Below, piece after piece: positions 36,089 to 44,701 of a stretch of DNA of 64,000 bases (within the stretch, counting starts at the first letter, position 1; each line of letters begins with the position of its first letter). Under the pieces are notes generated by a model. The model had not been told where the DNA came from, did not search any database, and saw only the letters and a program-made list of their open reading frames with translations. The stretch is from Perlabentimonas sp034003245. Its GTDB lineage: Bacteria > Bacteroidota > Bacteroidia > Bacteroidales > Tenuifilaceae. Where the stretch lies: assembly GCA_034003245.1 (NCBI GenBank), contig JAVEYY010000012.1, positions 1 to 64,000 of the forward strand, given 5' to 3'. A program made the translations under genes and the position numbers.

Positions 36089-36096
36089 CAAAAGTA
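36089..36096 (-). promoter_or_regulatory. -7 box of the LptF/G-GT4 unit
   Basis: TACTTTTG (36096-36089), an exact TAnnTTTG match about 24 nt before the GTG start. Confidence 0.5.
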
Positions 36097-36215
36097 GAAA
36101 AAAAAGGGTTTGAAAGGACTTTTGCCAATGTGAAATAGTCCTAATAAAACCTGAATCGGGGCTTTGTCCGGAATGAGTTATCAATGTAAAGTATAGGGGA
36201 TGGAGAATTAGGAAC

Positions 36216-36617
36216 TTAAACTCCAAGAATTCTTTTAAGTTCGGCTATTTGACAGCTCCACAACGACGAGGCATCCTCGATATCGTCATCGAGAAACTGC
36301 TCGGTAACATGAAGCGCAACACCGCCGGTAATCTCATCGGGTGTAATTCGAAACTCAAAGTAGGCATCCTCATCAACGGGTATATCATCTTCTATCCATC
36401 GGAAACGGATTGACTTATTCTCTTTTTTGGATATCATTTCGGCCTGATGTTCGCTTCTATCCCAGATAAAGGTGTAAATATTGCCATTAACGTTCACATC
36501 GTCGGCAAACCACTCCGAGAGGCCAGAGGGTGTGCTAAGCCGGTTAAAGAGTATGCTGGGGGAAGTACCAAATGTAAATTCTAGGTCGATTCTGTTGTTC
36601 ACTTCAACTTTCTCCAT
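36216..36617 (-). CDS. START-like (SRPBCC/AHSA1-type) domain protein
   Basis: 133 residues. Family-typical opening (VEVNNRIDLEFTFGTSPSILFNRLSTPSGLSEWFADDV), then beta strands (YTFIWDRSEHQAEMISKKENKSIRFRW) and a closing helix (SLWSCQIAELKRILGV). A helix-grip fold with a hydrophobic cavity. Related Bacteroidetes proteins are annotated START-like with no known ligand. Cytoplasmic; monocistronic, 150 bp before the permease. Confidence 0.88.
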   Translation of the reverse strand: MEKVEVNNRIDLEFTFGTSPSILFNRLSTPSGLSEWFADDVNVNGNIYTFIWDRSEHQAEMISKKENKSIRFRWIEDDIPVDEDAYFEFRITPDEITGGVALHVTEQFLDDDIEDASSLWSCQIAELKRILGV

Positions 36618-36856
36618 ATTCGTTTCAAATAATCACTTAATCGTAAAACTTTGAATCTTTTTCGTTCTTGCTTGCAATATAACCCATTTTTTCATTAAAC
36701 GTACAGGGCAAATCTTTTTTTTATTAACACCTATGCAATTTGCATGTTAATAAAAGTCAGGCAAAAAGCCGTAATGGGCGAATTTATGGCAAAAAATATC
36801 GGAGTAATGGTTTGGGGGATTAAAAATATTTCCTACTTTTGCCCCGCTAAAATGAT
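36618..36856. other. Intergenic region upstream of the tRNA
   Basis: 239 bp with no gene; it contains the tRNA promoter at 36811-36841. Nothing else noted apart from AT richness. Confidence 0.5.
36811..36841 (+). promoter_or_regulatory. Promoter of the tRNA-Met gene
   Basis: TTTG (36811-36814), exactly 19 nt, TACTTTTG (36834-36841): a textbook Bacteroidetes promoter, 15 nt before the tRNA. Confidence 0.85.
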
Positions 36857-36930
36857 GGCGAGGTAGCTCAGCTGGTTAGAGCGCATGATTCATAATCATG
36901 AGGTCGGCGGTTCAATCCCGCCTCTCGCTA
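36857..36930 (+). tRNA. tRNA-Met (anticodon CAT), elongator type
   Basis: 74 nt folding as a standard cloverleaf: 7-bp acceptor with G-U at both ends, D arm AGCTCAGCTGGTTAGAGC, anticodon stem CATGA/TCATG with loop TTCATAA (CAT at 36891-36893), T arm GGCGG-TTCAATC-CCGCC, discriminator A. No CCA is encoded. It lacks initiator features (C1-A72 mismatch, three G-C pairs next to the anticodon loop). An Ile tRNA read through lysidine (CAT) cannot be wholly excluded. Confidence 0.95.
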
Positions 36931-36940
36931 CAAAACGATA

Positions 36941-36980
36941 AACCACTTACAACGATTTTCGCGGTAAGTGGTTTTTTTTT
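36941..36980 (+). terminator. Terminator of the tRNA gene
   Basis: AACCACTTAC (36941-36950) pairs with GTAAGTGGTT (36963-36972) followed by a run of eight or more T. Confidence 0.92.
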
Positions 36981-37137
36981 CTCTCTCACTATTTGACACA
37001 CAACCCCAAATACTTTAATAGCTGCGATCATCAACAGTAAACCGATTTACTTGATTGTTTATTTTCCAAAATGAAAATTCTGCTTTATTGTCTAAAAATC
37101 ATTTAGTAAACATAAATCAGCCAAATTCAATTTCTCC

Positions 37138-37145
37138 TATATTTG
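37138..37145 (+). promoter_or_regulatory. -7 box of the propeller kinase gene
   Basis: TATATTTG, exact TAnnTTTG match 14 nt before the start codon; no clear -33 box, so control by an activator is possible. Confidence 0.4.
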
Positions 37146-37159
37146 AGTAAAAAAATTTA

Positions 37160-40144
37160 ATGATGCTGCTATTATTCTTAGTAAGAACATCAAACAGAAT
37201 TTTATTAACCGTTTTCCTGATTTCCCTTGCTTGTCATCTTAGACTCAGTGCTCAAAATATAGCTGGGAAAGAGGTACGTGAACTAACTGTCAGCCAGTTT
37301 AGCATTGAAGAGGGCCTTAAACAGAGCATGGTTAGTAGTGTTTTGCAGGATAGCCGTAACTTAATATGGATGACGACTGGGGACGGGCTCCATCTGTTCG
37401 ATGGTATAAGGTTTACAGTGTTTACTACTCCAATAAATGATCGATTTTCACCCTCCGATAACCTGATGAGAACAATAGTTGAAGACAGCCCAAATATGTT
37501 TGTTATAGCAAGTAAAACCGGCCTTCTTTACTTCAACTCAATTAATGGTCAATTCCAAATAATTGCTCAATTAAACGACTCAAAGGTTTTCAAGCTAAAC
37601 ACTCAAAAAACAATTGTTATATGGGAACACAGCCTAGGATTTGCCATTTTAGATGGTAAAACTATTTATCCATTAACTCTAGGCACTGAGGGAATTAGTA
37701 TCCCCAGACATTTTGCACCAAACAAGATTTGCAGTTACATGGGTAAAACATTGATAATTGGTGATAAGGGTCTAATCGAAATTGATGGAATACCCAATAA
37801 ATCATTAAGCAACCTAAAGGCAAAATTCTTCAATTTTGAAATAAGCGACATTCTTATTAACAGCAAGGGAGAACCTCTTCTTTTGCATAATGGAGTTATT
37901 TACAAGTATCTGGGTGATGGTGAAACCAAGTTTCTTTTCGACACACATCTAAAAGGTAAAAATCAATTCTGTGAAGATTCATCTAATACTATTTGGATTG
38001 TAAACAACGAGAACAAATCGATACACATTCTCAAAGACTCTGTACTCACACCCGTAACCCTTATCGTAAAACACGGTCGGATAAAGGAGGATATAAAACC
38101 ATTTATTCTTAGTCTTTTTGAAGACAAGGAGGGTTCTATTTGGTTTGGCACCGATGGGCATGGCGCTCTTCAATATCAAGCAAATCTATTACAATTCCAT
38201 AAAGCCGAAATTGGTTTTGTTAGAGCAATAACTTCTACTGATACCAGTATTTACGCTGGAACCTTTCAGAATGGAGTTTTTCAGCTTAGCCCAAACTTAA
38301 ATAATGTCAAAAAAATTGATTTTAAGGGAACAATCTCAACGAATGAATTACTCGATATTGAAACCGATTGTAAGAAAAGGCTTTGGATTGCAACAGCAAA
38401 TGGTATTTATGTGGCAGATAGCAAGTTTAGAATTGTTTACAGCAAGGAGATTAGAACGTTCAGAGGAAATCTGTTAAACCCTGGAAACGGGGTAATACAG
38501 TATCATACCGATTCGTGTCTTTACGAGTTTTTGGGTAATGAAAAGCCTCAACTTCTCCTAAAAAAAAGGGAGATGTTTACTACATCATCGGGGTACATTG
38601 TGGGAGAAAAATGGGTTGGAACCCCATTCGGGCTATACAAAATTGGAACGGATAGCGATAGTTCATATCCGTTTTACTCCGAGAAGAACAGGTTATCAAG
38701 CTATCCCATTAACTCAATTCGTATTGATAACAGCAGGATTTGGGTTGCCTCAACCCATGGTCTTCTGCTATTCGACAGCTGCTCAAATAGGGTTGATTTG
38801 CCTGATGAGCTGAGCCTGTTGAAATCAGAGAATATATATGCGCTCGAAATCGACAATCAGAATCGATTATGGTTAAGCACCAATAGAGGTATAGGTTGTA
38901 TCCCTTCAAATCGCGATAGGGTTATTTGGTTTGATGCCAAGAATAATTTGCAGTCGTTGGAATTTAACTCTAAGGTGAGCCTAAAAGTTAACAACATGCT
39001 ATACTTTGGAGGGATAAACGGGATAAACGCCTTAAGCAATGACACTTTCAATCCAAAATCAAATAATGGTAAACCAATACTTGTTCAACTCATTGTTGCC
39101 GATAGTATAGTCCCAAAAGGTGTTCCTAGTGGCAAAATAACATTAAAGCTACATTGGGACAATAGCAGCATTAAGGGGAAAGTTTCATCTACCTCGTACG
39201 TGGCGCCAAGCAATCAGCGGTATTCTCTTTTTCTTGAGAACTATCACTCCAGCTGGACAGATCCAAATTCAACGGGAGATTTCACATTTTCAAATTTGCC
39301 AACAGGCAAATTCACGCTTAAGGCAAAATATTCCGATGCAAATGGTTACTGGAGTGAACCTACTGATTTGATATCAGTTACAATAATGCCGCCATTTTGG
39401 AAAACAAAATGGTTTGTTACTAGCGCAGCAATGGCAACTCTAATAGTTTCGAGTTTAATTGTACAACAGGCTCAGCGGAATAGGTATTTAAAAAAGATTA
39501 ATGAGTTAGAGCGTCAAAATGCATTGGAAAGAGAGAGAGGACGTATTTCACGGGATCTTCATGACGAGTTGGGAACTGGGCTCTCCCTGATTATGCTAAA
39601 CACTTCTTTGGCAAGTAATGAGGTAAGTAGCGAAACTGTTCAAAAGCATCTGAACACCATATCGAAGAATTCGAAAGAACTTTACGACAATATGAGCAAC
39701 CTGATTTGGCTACTTAAATCGGAGAGCCAAACCCTCGATAACTTATCTGCACGAGTTAGAGAAAAAATGTCAGAAATCGTAGAGGATGCTGGCCTCGAAT
39801 ACTCATTTAAAATTCCAGAAAGCATTGAAAGAATAGCTGTTTCGCGAGAGGCTTGTCGCCATATATTCCTCACAATTAAAGAGGCTGTGAACAATGCCAT
39901 TAAGCATTCAAATGCTAAAATAGTTAGCATAAACATCAATTTTAACAATGGCGTTCTGAGTTTGGATATTCTAGATAATGGAATAGGGTTCGACTATTTA
40001 CAAAATCACTCCAAAGGCAATGGAATTGGAAATATGAAACAGCGTATTTTACAACTTGGGGGCGGAATTTCCATCGACTCAACCCCAGGCTCGGGAACAA
40101 GGGTTAGCATTACCCTTCCGAAGGAATCACTAGCCATTACCTAA
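37160..40144 (+). CDS. Propeller-type sensor histidine kinase (HisKA_3/NarX type)
   Basis: 994 residues. Signal peptide (about 12-33, LLTVFLISLACHLRLSAQ), Reg_prop propeller blades (DSRNLIWMTTGDGLHLFDG, GSIWFGTDGHGALQY, NRLWLSTNRGIG) to about 640, Y_Y_Y-like domain (about 670-750), one TM (FVTSAAMATLIVSSLIV), then HisKA_3 with ERGRISRDLHDELGTGLSL (His801 phospho-acceptor) and a HATPase_c domain (VNNAIKHSN, DNGIGFD, KGNGIGNMKQRI). It senses an envelope signal and phosphorylates the NarL-type regulator encoded 63 bp downstream. Unlike the other propeller proteins of the window it is a genuine kinase rather than a DNA-binding fusion. Confidence 0.94.
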   Translation: MMLLLFLVRTSNRILLTVFLISLACHLRLSAQNIAGKEVRELTVSQFSIEEGLKQSMVSSVLQDSRNLIWMTTGDGLHLFDGIRFTVFTTPINDRFSPSDNLMRTIVEDSPNMFVIASKTGLLYFNSINGQFQIIAQLNDSKVFKLNTQKTIVIWEHSLGFAILDGKTIYPLTLGTEGISIPRHFAPNKICSYMGKTLIIGDKGLIEIDGIPNKSLSNLKAKFFNFEISDILINSKGEPLLLHNGVIYKYLGDGETKFLFDTHLKGKNQFCEDSSNTIWIVNNENKSIHILKDSVLTPVTLIVKHGRIKEDIKPFILSLFEDKEGSIWFGTDGHGALQYQANLLQFHKAEIGFVRAITSTDTSIYAGTFQNGVFQLSPNLNNVKKIDFKGTISTNELLDIETDCKKRLWIATANGIYVADSKFRIVYSKEIRTFRGNLLNPGNGVIQYHTDSCLYEFLGNEKPQLLLKKREMFTTSSGYIVGEKWVGTPFGLYKIGTDSDSSYPFYSEKNRLSSYPINSIRIDNSRIWVASTHGLLLFDSCSNRVDLPDELSLLKSENIYALEIDNQNRLWLSTNRGIGCIPSNRDRVIWFDAKNNLQSLEFNSKVSLKVNNMLYFGGINGINALSNDTFNPKSNNGKPILVQLIVADSIVPKGVPSGKITLKLHWDNSSIKGKVSSTSYVAPSNQRYSLFLENYHSSWTDPNSTGDFTFSNLPTGKFTLKAKYSDANGYWSEPTDLISVTIMPPFWKTKWFVTSAAMATLIVSSLIVQQAQRNRYLKKINELERQNALERERGRISRDLHDELGTGLSLIMLNTSLASNEVSSETVQKHLNTISKNSKELYDNMSNLIWLLKSESQTLDNLSARVREKMSEIVEDAGLEYSFKIPESIERIAVSREACRHIFLTIKEAVNNAIKHSNAKIVSININFNNGVLSLDILDNGIGFDYLQNHSKGNGIGNMKQRILQLGGGISIDSTPGSGTRVSITLPKESLAIT

Positions 40145-40145
40145 A

Positions 40146-40163
40146 ATACTACTTTTGTAGTAT
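40146..40163. promoter_or_regulatory. Palindrome upstream of the response regulator gene
   Basis: ATACTAC-TTTT-GTAGTAT, a perfect 7-bp inverted repeat directly after the kinase stop codon and about 45 nt before the regulator start. A near copy sits at the end of the regulator gene (40833-40852). Probably an operator of the encoded regulator or a repeated hairpin. Confidence 0.6.
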
Positions 40164-40207
40164 GCGGGTTAAAGATCAAAGGGTTTACATTTGTTGAAGG
40201 ATGCTAA

Positions 40208-40843
40208 ATGATGATTAGAGTTGCAATAGTTGAAGATAACCAAGAGATTTGCACTGGTATTTCGTCCTTATTAAATCTAACCGAGGGTTACGAATGCGTA
40301 GCAGCATTCAGTAATGCTGAGGATGCCATTATTACAATTCCCACCATACAGCCAGATGTAGCACTAATTGATATAAATCTTCCCGGAAAGAATGGCATTG
40401 AACTTATTGGGGAGCTAAAGCCCCTGAACCCAAACATACAATTTGTAGTATTTACTGTTTTTGAGGATACCGATAGAATTTTTGCAGCCCTTAAAGCTGG
40501 TGCCTCAGGATACCTCTTAAAAAGTTCTTCCCCTCAAAAAATAATTGAAGCAATCGCTGAGGTTAATCAGGGAGGATCGCCCATGAGCGGCTCAATTGCC
40601 CGAAAGGTAATTAGCACATTCTACCCTACCCCTCAAGCTAATGATGAAAACTCCCCAAAGCTTAGCACTCGCGAGCATGAAATATTAACACTCCTATCAA
40701 AAGGATTTAGGTACAAGGAGATTGCCTATAAGCTTAACATTAGCACAGAAACCGTTCGAACCCACATCCGCAATATTTACCAGAAACTTCAGGTAGAATC
40801 AAGCATTGAAGCTATAAATAAGGTATTCCGAAAATACTACTAA
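40208..40843 (+). CDS. NarL/LuxR family response regulator
   Basis: 211 residues. Receiver domain (1 to about 122) with acidic pocket VEDN, phospho-acceptor Asp55 in ALIDINLPGKNG, conserved Thr (FTVFEDTD) and Lys (SGYLLKSS). A linker precedes a GerE/LuxR HTH (about 145-205: LSTREHEILTLLSKGFRYKEIAYKLNISTETVRTHIRNIYQKL). Partner of the propeller kinase just upstream and probable activator of the FISUMP/caspase genes downstream. Its last two Tyr codons and stop codon form part of a palindrome. Confidence 0.96.
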   Translation: MMIRVAIVEDNQEICTGISSLLNLTEGYECVAAFSNAEDAIITIPTIQPDVALIDINLPGKNGIELIGELKPLNPNIQFVVFTVFEDTDRIFAALKAGASGYLLKSSSPQKIIEAIAEVNQGGSPMSGSIARKVISTFYPTPQANDENSPKLSTREHEILTLLSKGFRYKEIAYKLNISTETVRTHIRNIYQKLQVESSIEAINKVFRKYY

Positions 40844-40852
40844 AGTAGTATT
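40833..40852. promoter_or_regulatory. Palindrome at the regulator stop codon, upstream of the FISUMP operon
   Basis: AATACTACT-AA-AGTAGTATT, a perfect 9-bp inverted repeat overlapping the stop codon of the regulator gene, about 91 nt before the first FISUMP gene. It shares ATACTAC/GTAGTAT with the palindrome at 40146-40163. Confidence 0.6.
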
Positions 40853-40943
40853 GCCCAAATTTCCTCTCCTAAATAATTTTAGACTCAATTAGTGCAATGC
40901 AATAATCACTGCATTTAATCAATTATTTAAGCAGTTTTCAGCT

Positions 40944-42494
40944 ATGAATAAAATTGGCAAAGCAAAATACATTCTGCTAATACTTGCAGTGGTTTATACT
41001 TATTCCTGTGAAAAACTTGAGAGATTATCTGGCTTTTCGGACATTGGAGTAAAAGACATTGATAGGCAGTCGGCCACACTGTACCTTGAAATTGGAGATT
41101 TAAGCAATGCGGCAAATATCGTGCATGGGGTTTGCTGGTCAACTAATCCCGAGCCTAACCTTTCCAACAGCGTTTTCCAATGGGATGAATCTCCAGTGGC
41201 TGGGAAGAGATATGATGTACCTATCAACAACCTAACGGCAAATACAACCTACCACGTAAGAGGGTTTGTGAATGAAGGTAATGGAATTGTTTTTAGTAAG
41301 GAAACTATGTTTGCGACATTACCGCCAATTTTGGCTTCTGTAGCGATAGAGTCGAGCAGTGAAATAACTTCATCATCGGTAAAAATCAGCATAAATATCT
41401 CCTACGACGGAGGTAGTCCCATACAAAGCGCAGGGGTTTGCTATAATATTACAGGAAATCCAACCGAGGATGATAACAAAGTTCTAGCTACTACCATTAC
41501 TGGCAGATCAACTATAACCATTGTAGAACTTTTTCCCAACCAGGAGTATTTTATTAAAGCATTCGCAAAAAATGCTGTAGGTACTGCCTATAGTCCAACT
41601 ACACAAATCATAACGCTAAAAACAACTCCAACAATTCAGACCATAAGCGTTTCAATGGTAACCGCAACAACAGCATTGGTAAAAGGTAAACTAATTAGCA
41701 ATGGTGGCGATAACACTACTGTTTGCGGTGTTGTTTGGTCGCAGTGGGGTATTCCAACCATTCACGACAATGCAACACAGTTTAACTTTGCGGAAAGCGA
41801 AGCATCATTTATTAAGTCGCTGCCATCGAATACGACAATTTACGCCAGAGCGTATGCAACCAACAGTATGGGTTCGAGTTTAGGCGATGCAGTATCGTTT
41901 AGAACAGCCGCCACAACCCCTAACGTAACAGATATTGAGGGCAACAGCTACAGAACAGCCCGTTTTGGCAATCAACTTTGGATGGTCGAAAATCTTCGTT
42001 CAACACAGTACAGCGACAACACAAGCATTCCAAACGTTTTAGTATATGGAAATGATCTGTCGAACTTAGAAACATTCGGGAGGCTATACTCATGGAGCAG
42101 CGCCATGAGGAATAGCACTATACCTCAAAGTCAGGGTGCTTGCCCCGAAGGGTGGCATTTGCCCGATATTGACGAATGGCAAACTTTGGTAAACTACCTT
42201 GGTGGAGCCGACACCGCCGGGCTTGTAGTGAAAGACATTAGCAATGGATTATGGATAAACCTACCCCAAAATGAAAATTTCTCGAACGAGTTCAGAGCAC
42301 CAGCAGGAGGATTATGGAATAACTACACATCATCATTCACCGAAAAAAATATTGCCTGCTACTACTGGACTAGCGTTATCCCCAAAGAAGGTGTTGCTCA
42401 ATATTTCGGTGCTAAAAGCGCTCAGAACTTTCAGATTATTTCTGAAAACCATAATCTGAACTCTCATCTTTCGGTTAGATGTGTAAAAGACTGA
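40944..42494 (+). CDS. FISUMP-domain lipoprotein with fibronectin-like repeats
   Basis: 516 residues. The lipoprotein signal ends YTYSCEKLE (Cys22). Three to four repeats of ~95 residues follow, each with a GVCWSTNPEP-like or GVCYNITGNPT-like strand and a TTYHVRGFVNEGNG-like strand, a fibronectin-type fold. The C-terminal ~180 residues are a FISUMP domain (TIGR02145-like): IEGNSYRTARFGNQLWMVENLRSTQYSDN, then ACPEGWHLPDIDEWQTLVNYLGG and YYWTS. Surface adhesin or binding-protein role suspected; no function is established. Stop codon 23 bp before the next FISUMP gene. Confidence 0.9.
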   Translation: MNKIGKAKYILLILAVVYTYSCEKLERLSGFSDIGVKDIDRQSATLYLEIGDLSNAANIVHGVCWSTNPEPNLSNSVFQWDESPVAGKRYDVPINNLTANTTYHVRGFVNEGNGIVFSKETMFATLPPILASVAIESSSEITSSSVKISINISYDGGSPIQSAGVCYNITGNPTEDDNKVLATTITGRSTITIVELFPNQEYFIKAFAKNAVGTAYSPTTQIITLKTTPTIQTISVSMVTATTALVKGKLISNGGDNTTVCGVVWSQWGIPTIHDNATQFNFAESEASFIKSLPSNTTIYARAYATNSMGSSLGDAVSFRTAATTPNVTDIEGNSYRTARFGNQLWMVENLRSTQYSDNTSIPNVLVYGNDLSNLETFGRLYSWSSAMRNSTIPQSQGACPEGWHLPDIDEWQTLVNYLGGADTAGLVVKDISNGLWINLPQNENFSNEFRAPAGGLWNNYTSSFTEKNIACYYWTSVIPKEGVAQYFGAKSAQNFQIISENHNLNSHLSVRCVKD

Positions 42495-42517
42495 TAATTT
42501 ACCATTAAGCATTTGCT

Positions 42518-44677
42518 ATGAAACTAATAAAATTTGCTTTCTACCTTATCGTCCTTATGCTTTTAAGTTCATGCACTGAATATGTAAGGATGACAGGAAT
42601 TAAAACCGTTGAAGTAAAAAACACCTCCCATAATACAACCCTTGCCGTTGGAAAGATTGAGGATTTAAGCGATAATCTCCATAGCGAGCACGGTTTTTGC
42701 TTATCCGAAAACCCAGTACCAACAATGGACGATCAAGTAGTTAATCTGGGAACCATAAATAAAATTGGTATTTTCGAAACAGCTATAACAAACCTAAACC
42801 CCGAAACCGACTACTATATATCAGCCTTTGTGAAAGAGGGTGATCATTACATAATCGACAAGCCAATAAGCTTTAGAACCGAATCACCAAAACTACCCAT
42901 TATCACTGTTTATGAAGCCTCAAACGTTAGCTATTTTTCAGCAGTTATTGGGGCAAAACTAATAACAGGAAACGGCGATTCCGTTTCCGTTTCAGGGATT
43001 TGCTGGGGACTTTCAGAGAATCCGACAACTTCAGATAGCAAAGCGGTTAACCCAGATGGGGCAAGGGAATTTCAGCTTCCAGTATCGAGTTTGGCACACA
43101 GTACAAAGTATTATGCCCGGGCCTGGGCAACCAATAATTTGGGTACTGGTTACAGCCAAAACATAGAGTTTACAACTCTAACCTACGCCATGCCAACCGT
43201 TACTACTGACGAGTTTTTAAACTTAACCGATAGAAGCGTAAGCTTTGTGGGAACTCTGCATGCCATTGGCAATGGGCCTGTAATACGAACAGGATTTTTA
43301 TATGGAAAAAACTCCGATTTAGCAATTGGTGTTAGTGACAGTATCACCTCCACACCACCAGATCTTGGTGGGCAGTATATGTATCATGTTTACAACCTTG
43401 AAGCCAATACAAAATACTACTTCCGTGCTTTTGCAAGAAATTTGGGTGGAGTTGCATTTGGCGAAACAAAGGATTTCACAACCGCTAATCCCGTAAGTAT
43501 CCCAGAGATTTCGCTTATTGCAGTAAATGATTATTATGGGTTAAAAATTAAAGCCGAAGGTAAGGTTCTTTCAACAGGAGGGGTTGATAGAATTACTGAT
43601 ATCTGCTTACTCTACTCAAGTACAAATCCTTCTCCCGTATATGGCATCTCAACCTTTATATGGGGAACACCAACAATAAGCGATATTGTTTTTGATGTTA
43701 ACAAAAGTGCTTTTACGGCTAACACAAAGTACTACTTCAGAATGTGGGCTCAAAATATTGCCGGTGAGGCATACTCCAATGTGATTGAATTTACTGTACC
43801 TCCTATTTCACCACCAATTATATCAACGGCAAAGGTTTACAGGATTTTATCCACATCAGCACATGTGATTGGAGCAGAACAGCCATACTTAAATTTCCAA
43901 TCCAACAGCGAATATGGGATATGCTGGGGAACCTCCAGTAATCCAAGAATTGATGATGGGGTTAGCCAATCCCAAAAAATTCCACCATCTATTCTTTTCG
44001 AAGGGATTATTACAGGTCTACAACCTGTTACAACCTACTACGCAAGAGTTTGGGCAACTAGCCCAAATGGCACAAGTTATGGCGATGCCATTTCATTCAC
44101 AACCCTCGCGGAAAGTGAGGTGGTTAAAGATTCTGAGGGGAACGAGTACTCCACCATTGCCATTGGTAACCAAGTATGGCTTGGTGAAAACCTTAAATCC
44201 ACCAAGTATAGGGATGGCAGCAATATTAGCGGATACTATTCCTATAACTACGATACACATAACGCAAATATTTTTGGATACTTATACCCAAAGAATGCAG
44301 CTATTTACAGCCAAAGTCTCGATGCCTGTCCAACCGGTTGGCACATCCCTACAAAAAACGAGTGGGAAACGCTGGCAACCTATCTTGGCGGCAATAGCGT
44401 TGCAGGCAATAAGCTAAAAGAAGCGGGCAATTATCACTGGTATGGCGATAATTATGGCACCAACAGCAGCAAATTCAATGCAATTGGAGGGGGCGCTCAC
44501 TTTAATAATGTTCTCGAAGGGTTTAGCTTAACTGCTCGCTACTGGACAAGCACTGTTAGCAGCGGGAGCATAAACTGGAGCACGCTTTTAAAAAATGGTG
44601 AATCATCACTATTCTTCGAATCGAATGGCTCTACAAGCGATGCAATGGGCATTCGATGCATAAAAAATACAAAGTAG
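42518..44677 (+). CDS. Longer FISUMP-domain lipoprotein, paralogue of the preceding gene
   Basis: 719 residues. Lipobox LSSCTEY (Cys19). About five fibronectin-like repeats, with the CWGLSENPTTSDSK / ICWGTSSNPRIDDG and TKYYARAWATNNLGTGYS motifs repeated, then a FISUMP domain (SEGNEYSTIAIGNQVWLGENLKSTKYRDGSN; ACPTGWHIPTKNEWETLATYLGG). Same layout as its neighbour with about two more repeats, so the pair arose by duplication and repeat expansion (inference). Operon with the caspase-like gene, 24 bp downstream. Confidence 0.9.
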   Translation: MKLIKFAFYLIVLMLLSSCTEYVRMTGIKTVEVKNTSHNTTLAVGKIEDLSDNLHSEHGFCLSENPVPTMDDQVVNLGTINKIGIFETAITNLNPETDYYISAFVKEGDHYIIDKPISFRTESPKLPIITVYEASNVSYFSAVIGAKLITGNGDSVSVSGICWGLSENPTTSDSKAVNPDGAREFQLPVSSLAHSTKYYARAWATNNLGTGYSQNIEFTTLTYAMPTVTTDEFLNLTDRSVSFVGTLHAIGNGPVIRTGFLYGKNSDLAIGVSDSITSTPPDLGGQYMYHVYNLEANTKYYFRAFARNLGGVAFGETKDFTTANPVSIPEISLIAVNDYYGLKIKAEGKVLSTGGVDRITDICLLYSSTNPSPVYGISTFIWGTPTISDIVFDVNKSAFTANTKYYFRMWAQNIAGEAYSNVIEFTVPPISPPIISTAKVYRILSTSAHVIGAEQPYLNFQSNSEYGICWGTSSNPRIDDGVSQSQKIPPSILFEGIITGLQPVTTYYARVWATSPNGTSYGDAISFTTLAESEVVKDSEGNEYSTIAIGNQVWLGENLKSTKYRDGSNISGYYSYNYDTHNANIFGYLYPKNAAIYSQSLDACPTGWHIPTKNEWETLATYLGGNSVAGNKLKEAGNYHWYGDNYGTNSSKFNAIGGGAHFNNVLEGFSLTARYWTSTVSSGSINWSTLLKNGESSLFFESNGSTSDAMGIRCIKNTK

Positions 44678-44701
44678 TTGAAAACAAAATAACTAATACC
44701 T

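Noticed and set aside
36857..36930. Initiator tRNA-fMet or tRNA-Ile2
   Set aside because: No C1-A72 mismatch and no three G-C pairs in the anticodon stem; the overall sequence is closest to elongator Met.
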